From: Macrotrachela quadricornifera
Lineage: Eukaryota > Rotifera > Eurotatoria > Philodinida > Philodinidae
Assembly: GCA_022393335.1 (NCBI GenBank)
Contig: JAJEKB010021191.1
Span: 861,016 to 925,015, forward strand
Direction: 5' to 3'
DNA: 64,000 nucleotides
Below, in pieces: positions 56,277-64,000 of the stretch. A program made the translations under genes and the position numbers. The notes under the pieces are model-generated. The model was given only the letters and a program-made list of their open reading frames with translations, was not told where the DNA came from and searched no databases. Position 1 is the stretch's first letter, and each line of letters opens with the position of its first letter.

Positions 56277-59200
56277 ACAAGGTAGGGCACATCCAATACC
56301 AGTCCTCTTGATTGCATGAAAGCTAGGAAATAAACATTCACTTTTTAACGATAATCGTTCTATACAAGTATTTCTATCTGTGATTCATCTATAAATGATA
56401 ATAAATGATAACCGTCATTTTAACTCATTTCTTCATGCATAAACCTTTTGTATTATATCTATATTAAAGGCTGCTATTAGACTGAAATTTATACACGAAA
56501 ATTCCATATTATTATATACCGTCTACTATATCAAACAATAATCCTTTTCAGTGTGGAATGTGATTTATCATAGTTAAGGGTATAAACTACGTTAGTTGGT
56601 CCTAATGTCTCGATATGTGTATAGTCGGTGCATCATTTAATGTCATTACTTATTCTTTTGATGGAAATAATTTTATGAAATGCCGCAGATGAATAACATA
56701 TCGATCATTACAGATATCGCCTACCTTCATTCCTAAAATAAAGTGTGAAGTATAAGACATAGTGCCGTTTAAAACAACTCTTCTCTATTATGTATAAAGA
56801 ATGTTGAATTAAATTTATCGTAGATAGGCAGCTGCCAGACGAATATCTTTGATAGTACTCTAGAAAATTCTACAAAGACATACCTACTTTGAATCTATTC
56901 AAGGATCTTTTTGTCGATCGACCTCATTAATTTGAAGCAAAACTGCTGGCTGATCATTCTTTTGTTCATATGTGCCTCTAAAATAGTATTAGACACTGCT
57001 AAGATAATCGCTTTATACTTTGATTAGCATTCAACATCAACGTTGAAGAGCATATTCCTATTTTCTGTACAAACTGATTTGAGAGAATGTATACAATTGA
57101 GAAAAGAGGGGTGTACAAGTAATGGTAAAAGTTTTCCTCTAAAATGTACCTCACTATTACAGCAGCGGCATTTATACCTATCTATGATATTGTCATCCGT
57201 TCCACTTCAGCACCCATATATATTTATAACGTTAATATACAGACGATCTTTTTGCGAGCATCCCTACAACACTTAATGAAGATTAATGATCAAAACCATC
57301 AATAACAACGATTCGGTAGTATGTTTACCCGCATGCACTCTCAAGTACACCCGTTATAATTCGTATACGTCCCGATAGTGTTTAAAAATTTATAACTTTA
57401 CACTGTCATGTACTGTCATTGTATTAGGTACTAGATCAACTATGATCGTCTCTCGTATTGGGTAGAAATGTCATGTATGTATTTTTATATCTGTTCAAAT
57501 TTCGCGTCCCCTGTGTGTCATGGTGGATTTTCGTATTTCTGTGTGTCTTCATGTTTCTCTCTCACTCTTATCCTCACATCCTCAAGATTCAATTGTCTAT
57601 GATGTCTTATTTTCAAATCCTCAACTCTGAGTTGTTTGAACAGGACGAATAGAAAAATATTTATGACTCTTTAAGCTGGACAGTTATCGTTATACCACTG
57701 TTTCTTTAAGTAAATGGAATTTGTTGCCATTCAAATGTCTCAGTTTGTTGTTCAAGTTGAGTAGCGTAACCAGATTGGGACACGGTTGGGATCACTACAA
57801 ACCACGAATATTTGAGAAAAAGATATTTTCTCAAAACTATACAATCACGGACAGTTCGTTAGAAACTGAGGATGGCACAACTATATATCTACTTTCGCTC
57901 ACTCTACAACAAGTAAATAACGTCATGTTAGTATTTACAAGTCCTTTACTGAATAGGGTCTGTTCCGTCAAATGTCTAATAAAAATAAATCTTTTAGATC
58001 AAGAATGAAATCATCCGATATTTTCTCAAAACATCTACACTCTCACTTATTGCGCTTACGATTAACCTCATAAATAAATATCTAGTTGTTCGTTGGCCTC
58101 CCTCCAGTCGGCCAATTACGGCTAGTCGTTTCCATGTTTAACAACTCCACAAGTAACTAGATAATTCTTAAAACAAAATAAACTGTCATCCGAGAATTCA
58201 ATGAAAAACATGCATCACCGTGAATTCATGTTTATTTGCCTTCAAAAAAATAAATGAATATTTTAAAGTAATTTAGTTTCAGGATCAAAAAAATTAGGTA
58301 TTTATTAAGCTATTTATAATCAATATAGGTTTCTTTCTGCAATCAACAATGATCTTGCTAGATATGAGACAACAAGTTTAAGGTGAATATCATTATGTGC
58401 ATCATCAACCAAGCACTAATTTACGGATAAGAAAAACAAGGCACAAGGATTCATAACAAGTAAAATCTCAGTAGACCTTCAAATTCTAGTTAGAGCATTA
58501 CCAATGAGATCTATATGTGTACCACCTAGTCGAATGATAAGAGCGAAAGATGTGACTATTCTCCGCTCTTTCAGCACGAATGTCTAGTAAGTCTAGCCTT
58601 CTGTTATTCAGGATGTTGAACTCAAATATTTAGGGCAATTTGGCAGAAAGATGTAATAAGAATGTGCTTGTTTCATTTTATTAAAAATTGTGTAAATAAA
58701 TAATTTGCTAAGAGTGAATATCTCCTCGATATCTCAGCAACAAAAAGCGAGTTGGCTATGTTGATTACCAATATACTATTTCCGAAGCGAATATAACCGA
58801 TCAGAAACGATTTCAAGTGACATGTTCCATAATTATCAGTATAGCAGGTGTTGGATGGTGGCAGATCTTGGCTGCTTAAACTTATCCGGTATGGAACTCA
58901 TACTCAGATACAGCTAGAGTAGTTCGATCGAGTAAGAGATCAAAGCTTCGGATGCGAAGAGAACAGAGCAAATTCAATAGTGCTCATGTTACTGCGCTAC
59001 TGGTCGCAACTCTACTGTGAGTTAATCACCGACACCAATCAGGAGCGTCGCTCTCGGTACATCATTATCAAGTTTTATAGATCTTGATCAAACTCTGTCT
59101 CAATCTCGAAAATTTGCTCATATTAAAATCTGAAACTTTCACACCTCTGTTTACTTTCTTATGTCAGCTTTAATATAAAGAAACCATCCATTTCCCAAAA

Positions 59201-59399
59201 CTTCACCTTCGAGAAAGCTGATAACGCTCACACTAGCTGATAAGAACATGTGAGAAGTCATAGGTTACGGTGACGACTCAGAAAAAACAGATTGTTTGAA
59301 CTTTAAATGGCAAACAAACTGGATTTTCTAGAGCGTGAATACTGAAAATTCATAATCCTCATAGCATGACTGTCACCGACGTGAACTAATTATTATCAA
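56277..59399. other. Gene-poor region, nothing supported
   Basis: Several 60-95-codon open stretches exist but none resembles a known protein or shows coding bias. No RNA gene or clear repeat found. Confidence 0.5.
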
Positions 59400-59740
59400 C
59401 AAAACTCCCCTCCGAATCGAATTCTCCGACCCCGATTACCTCTTCGTCAAACTTTCTTGAAGAAATTAATATTACTAATTAATAACTAGCAATATTAATA
59501 AAACTAACCTCAGATTCGGATTCTTCAACTTCGATCAAACTTTCCCTGAGTCATATTCCTATGATTTCATTGGTCTAGTGCCTACTGAATCTTGATTAGA
59601 TAGAACAGACGAATAGACAAATTTTAAGCATTTTAAAACTGTATATAACCCTTTCTTTCAAAAAAGGGAAGAACAAGTAACACTCGTCGCGTTGACTTGC
59701 TTAACCCTCGGCTAAGGTTGATCTAAATACCGTATATTAA
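59400..59740 (-). repeat. Fragment of the minisatellite-bearing repeat family
   Basis: In reverse complement it shows the family's GAATCCGAATCTGAGGTTAG core and a hairpin end with TTCCCTTTTTTGAAAG, flanked by GACGAGTGTTACTTGT, the end sequence also seen at 16115 and (as GACGAGCGTTATCTTGT) at 10093. Confidence 0.55.
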
Positions 59741-60612
59741 TTCTTTTAAAATTTTGTTTCGAGGACCACTACTAGACAAAATGACGTGCGCGTAGGATCA
59801 CGCACTCTTTTTCTTAATGGCAGTACTATAAAACGATTGCATTTTTCAGTTTTTTACTAAAACTGCTGGTGTGAAAGATTAAAAGCAGCTCACAGTCGTT
59901 CGTCAGTGTCCCTACGGTCCGCCACTCGCGACTGCTCGACTACATGAATTACATAGCTTTAACTCAATATAATCACTTCTTTCTTACGTGAATTTTCCTT
60001 CAAGATTATCTAATAAACCAATTTTTGGTTTATTTATTGCATTATTTTAGCTCCATTCACATATTAAATTGAATATCTCATTAACGTTAATTTAAACGTT
60101 TATTCTGTAATCCATTGATTACGTATAATTAACAACCCTTACTTCTTATTCCAATGAAGAATCGTTTTCACACTTAGGACAAAGTTTTCAATCAAACTGG
60201 TTCTATATTCAGAGATTCTCACGCAATTATGTGCGTTCCGTAAATGGTTGATGTTTTGTGTTTTACGACATCTTCAATTCTCATTAAACAACAACACATA
60301 CGCCTTAGGACCTCGCCTAGCTAAATTCTGAAAACAAAGTACTCGCAAAAAACATCGTATTTTGTCCCCGAAAACAATTGTGCTTCGAAGTGAGCAATAT
60401 CTTTTCGATTGCTATTATTGTACCCACATATTCGAGCATAAAAAGAAACCTGTTCCTGGAAATTTCCTCCGGAAACATCTTAAATTTAAACTATCAGAGC
60501 AGCTCCTAGTCGGTCATCGGCATCTCTTCAGGGTACTACTCGACTTGTCGCTCATTCGACCCCTTAACGTGTCTCTATAAATAACATTTCATACAATACA
60601 CCACTTGAGACT
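59741..60612. other. Intergenic, no gene seen
   Basis: No feature supported. Confidence 0.4.
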
Positions 60613-60866
60613 CAATGAGCCTTATTCACTAATGTCTGTTGGCCACGCTCATGTGTAAAAAGGGTGGTCATATTGATTTGTATGTTGCTAAGAGCAGTAT
60701 CTTTTCTTTCACCTATCTTTCTCGATCATCTCTTTGATATATCAGAGAGATGGCCGAGAAAGATAGATGAAAGAAAAGATACTGCTCTTAGCAACATACA
60801 AATCAATATGGCCATCCTTTTTAAACATGAGCGTGGCCAACAGACATTAGTGAATAAGGCCCATTG
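60613..60866. repeat. 254-bp near-perfect palindrome
   Basis: CAATGAGCCTTATTCACTAA at the left pairs with TTAGTGAATAAGGCCCATTG at the right, and pairing runs nearly unbroken to the centre around GATATATC. Arms about 118 bp with a very short loop. Confidence 0.9.
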
Positions 60867-61050
60867 GTACATCCATATAGCACCTCTTGAGGACCAATGA
60901 CTACGCGCCTAAAATAGAGAAAGAAGTACCATAGATACCTCTATATAGTAGCCCTTGAGGACCTATTGTACCTCCATAATATAGGACTTATGAGTATCCC
61001 ATATTATAGGCCTTGAGGATCTATGGGTACTTCTATGGTACAGCCGTTGA
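60860..61050. repeat. Degenerate minisatellite, about 50-60-bp units
   Basis: Repeating text of the form CCTTGAGGACCTATTGTACC then TCCATAATATAGG, with at least three recognisable units. Confidence 0.6.
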
Positions 61051-61059
61051 GGTTTCTAT

Positions 61060-62330
61060 GTGAATGTTTTTTTTATCTTTGGGCCTGTTCTTTCGACCTT
61101 GGCACAAGCGAACGGACGCATTTTTTCATATGACCCCATCCCTGCAGTCGAGGGAACTTCAATTTTGTGACCTTTCTAAAAAATCCACGTTATATTGAAC
61201 TTCCTAAAGACGCCCATCTTAATGAAGTTTTCTCAAACTACATGCACGATTTCCTACCGATCTCCTTTGAAACCATTTTTGGTTCCAACTAGCGAACCAG
61301 TGATTAGTCGTTCGTTTCCAACCGTATGGGGCGCCACTTATCGCTAGTAGCTGCCAGCACTAAGTGCAACAGTATGAAGGCGGATATAGCCTATTGGATG
61401 AGAGCTGGATATTGAAAACAGTGCAAACAAGTATAGATGTAGGACTCCAAACTAATTTAATTTCATATAACACTCTCTTCATTCCAGGAAACAATTCATT
61501 TTTTCACCAAAAGGGCGGTTTTCACTTAAAAATACCGTTTTGGAAAAACTTTGAAGAACTAATGATGCCAATTGATCCTCAGACCCCTATTACCTTTCGT
61601 CAAACCTTATAAGGCATCATTGTTTCGTGAAATACGACCTAAAAGGAGTGTTGAAGCATAGGGTTAGAAATTTGCACCACCTCCCCCAAATCGTGACCGA
61701 CTCCCGAAAGTAGCGTCACAGATCGTAACTGACAACCTCATAGACGATAACAGAAATAGAACTAGAGTATCCATGTCATCAGTCGTAGCGGCTATGTCGT
61801 GTTTCACATTTTAATCGCATAGGGATTGCGCGAACAGCTTTTTTAAAAAAAAATTTTTACTACGAAAACAAGGTTGAAAAAAACTGTTCAAAAGCCGATG
61901 ATGCCAATCGTTTCCATGATCACGATCACTTCTGGTCAAACTTTATCAAAAAATCATTCTTTTCTCAAAAAGTTCCTATTTTACCACAAAAAATGGGTGA
62001 AAAAATTTTGGGAAAAATAACGATGCTAATCGGTTCCTCGATCCCGAAAACATTTAGTCAAACCGTATAACTGGTTTCCTGAAACCGTGGCGCGTTGATC
62101 TGTGAGCATGTTTTTTTAAACTTTGACCCGGTGACAGACAAACTCACAAACTGTTTTCCTTTATGTGGCCCTTCTTCAGTCGAGGGAATAAAAGTCGTTC
62201 AAAACTTCGAAACGCCTAAAAATAGAAAAGCTCAATTCTGATTGGCTTAGACAGACAGACAAACTTTAAGCTACTTATAACGCTTCCCTTCAGAAAAGGG
62301 AATAATACAAATTCTAACTGTAACTTTAGT
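61060..62330 (-). repeat. Minisatellite-bearing interspersed repeat, copy in reverse orientation
   Basis: Read in reverse complement it has CCCTCGACTGAAGAAGGGCC, GTTTGTCTGTCTG, and units AGTTTGACCAGAAGTGATCG, GGTTTGACTAAATGTTTTCG and GGTTTGACGAAAGGTAATAG, each followed by a GAGGA(A/T)C-GATTGGCAT core, as at 7.0-8.4 kb. A hairpin TCCCTTCAGAAAAGGGA sits at the outer end near 62290. Confidence 0.65.
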
Positions 62331-62846
62331 ACCGAAGCTTTTTTCTTAGAATCCGATTGATTCAACATATTCATTGAAACGAAAATGTCCAAAAAATTCT
62401 TATTCGTCGAAGTTCTGATGAAAAATAACCATCCTGGACCGAACTACCGACCAAGAATATTCGATTGGCTGAATTGCCCCTCACACTACAGTGCTATTGG
62501 TTGAAACCGTAAGGCCAAAAAAACCATATCGGTCGAAACCTCAACCAAAAATAACGTTCCTGGACCGAATTATGCGCCAGAAAAATCTGATTGGCTTGGA
62601 CAGACAGATAAACAAACTTTAACCCTTTCCAACCAGATGCTGCCGTTTGGCAACATTTAGCCATTTGGTAAAAAGGAGCTTCTTTGTATCAATAACTACA
62701 TTTTTGTAATCTCTACGATGAGGTTACTACAAATTTACTTAAAATTTTTTTTTCCTACTATCTGTCTTCTGGTAGCTGGCCGAAAAGGATTGAGTTGTGT
62801 ATAACTAACTCTTTCTTTCAGAAAAGGAAAAACATGAAAAAAAAGC
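62331..62846. other. Intergenic with possible decayed TTAA element
   Basis: TTTAACCCTTTCCAACCAG near 62618 and CTGGCCGAAAAGGATTGA near 62776 are weakly inverted and could be the worn ends of a piggyBac-like MITE. Not secure. Confidence 0.25.
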
Positions 62847-63083
62847 AAAATTTTTTTCGAATACCTGAGGTACCTCAGGCATAAAAACTTGACTTGTCAT
62901 TTAGTACAAGATCAAGTTCTAGAAAATCTTAAGACTTTAATCGCAATTTCAATACAAATATCAAACTTAAAAATCCATTGTATCAGCGTACCGTTTTCCT
63001 ATATTCTGAGGAAAGATTTCCGTAGATGACACTGTTCAAAATGGTTTCGTCTTATTCAATATTATTAAGAAAAACATCCCAGG
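62847..63083 (-). repeat. 245-bp dispersed repeat, copy 2 (inverted)
   Basis: Reverse complement of 55646-55890; see that entry. Confidence 0.85.
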
Positions 63084-63890
63084 ATCTCTTTTTTCGATTG
63101 CTGAAAACTGCAGGTGGCTAGCTATTGCGGTTGACCAATTATAGAGCTTACATCCATGCCTCTTTCATTCTGACACGAACCTTAGTCAGGTTAGCACTCG
63201 ATTCAAGCTCCACGAGTTGGTACCGGTCAGTCAGTGCTCCTACCACAGCACTGCGTCTCCATCATAGACTCTTCTTATACAAGCTGTCTTATAACTTCTA
63301 TTCAGTTACGCTCCTGCAGTGCACAAAACTTTTCAGACCTCTCTAGCCAAGAATCGACTTTCATCAAACAGAACACAAGCACAGAAACAAAGCAACATTC
63401 GGTACTCTTTGCAAGATTGTAAATACCAGACATCTCCAACCTCCCAATTCGTTGCCATGCCTATAAAAATTCGTGATATAAGGCAATGACTTTCATTCAC
63501 GAAAACGAGAATGCAAAAGACGTTCAATCACGACATCCATTCGGCAGACTAGAACTACCCAAGATATACCAATATACTTTATTCGAAAACCATCCGAACA
63601 TATCTGTTAATCAGGGTCGGCTATACTACAGAACAACTAACAGCTACCTATACCTACCGTCAAATTCATTGCGGAAGCATCCGACCATGCATGATATCCA
63701 GCGCCGACTTTGCTTCGGACAAGCTGCATACATTCTTGTCATTCAATGATGACTTACCTTATAGTAAAGCATGCGCACGCAAGTGGTATCCCACACCGAA
63801 CTTACGAGAATGCCATGCTGCAGACAATGGAGAAACACTGTGTTGGTTTTTCTACTTTAAGCGTATCGACTATCTATACCGGCTTTAGGG
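63084..63890. other. GC-richer block, no recognised gene
   Basis: Composition is clearly less AT-rich than the rest of the region and several overlapping 60-87-codon open stretches occur in different frames, none recognisable. It could be part of an LTR-type or satellite repeat continuing past the window. Confidence 0.3.
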
Positions 63891-63891
63891 T

Positions 63892-64000
63892 ACGGACCCA
63901 CTCAAGAAGTCCAGTGCCGACTTTTCTGCCTTAACCTCTCATTCTTCTTTCTCATGGGTGCGGACACCGGTGAAGTCCAGTGCCGACTTTTCTACCTTAA
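63892..64000 (+). repeat. 65-bp tandem repeat at window edge
   Basis: The text TACGGAC...AAGTCCAGTGCCGACTTTTC(T)GCCTTAA at 63892 recurs at 63957 as TGCGGAC...ending TACCTTAA, a 65-bp period cut by the window end. A weaker relative (CCAGCGCCGACTTTGC) is near 63700. Confidence 0.6.

Noticed and set aside
56980..58010. Retroelement coding fragments
   Set aside because: Open stretches of up to 95 codons show no reverse-transcriptase, integrase or gag motif.
62615..62795. A third precise piggyBac MITE
   Set aside because: Ends match only weakly and the right flank reads TTGA, not TTAA.

Overview
The window is eukaryotic: AT-rich, with spliced genes using short GT-AG introns and long gene-poor stretches full of DNA-transposon debris. 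The gene families point to a bdelloid rotifer, most like Rotaria. They are a large ADP-ribosyltransferase (ART) family fused to TPR or NHL repeats, a diverged rhodopsin-type GPCR, a VLIG-type giant GTPase, a Thr-rich surface glycoprotein, and very many small hAT, piggyBac, Helitron and foldback elements. The assignment is inferred from family content; no rRNA or organelle marker is present.

Layout. 1-4656 (minus) is a 1552-codon uninterrupted reading frame that runs off the left edge: an N-terminal hydrophobic leader, a class-3-lipase-like domain whose nucleophile serine is replaced by glycine, and a VLIG-type GTPase. 4.7-10.6 kb is repeats plus a possible F-box-like relic. 10.6-17.5 kb holds a decayed TNP2/CACTA-like transposase and a BEN-domain gene, interrupted by a minisatellite-bearing repeat and a 400-N gap flanked by a near-identical duplicated block. 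18.9-20.9 kb is a long foldback with a Helitron-like element inside it. 21.7-26.4 kb is a six-exon type I membrane glycoprotein. 28.0-28.5 kb is an intronless UBE2D-like E2 enzyme. 31.4-36.3 kb is an ART-NHL fusion gene split by a 3.07-kb intron that contains a hAT MITE with a piggyBac MITE nested inside it. 39.0-43.5 kb (minus) is a tandem pair of ART-TPR paralogues, one with all three catalytic motifs and one with all three lost. 44.4-45.3 kb (minus) is an unrecognised Cys-rich protein. 47.2-48.3 kb is a GPCR. From 48.3 kb to the end no gene could be supported; that part holds a second precise hAT element, several long inverted repeats and a 240-bp element present in opposite orientations about 7 kb apart.

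How it fits together. The genes are not an operon or a demonstrated pathway. Several belong to families linked elsewhere to innate defence or signalling (VLIG GTPases, ARTs, an E2, a receptor, a mucin-like surface protein), and the repeat density suggests a fast-evolving accessory region. The most unusual items are the pseudolipase-GTPase fusion, the intact/dead ART-TPR pair, the ART-NHL protein with four RRxS linker repeats, and the surface protein with a poly-Cys membrane boundary and about eight copies of a cytoplasmic motif.
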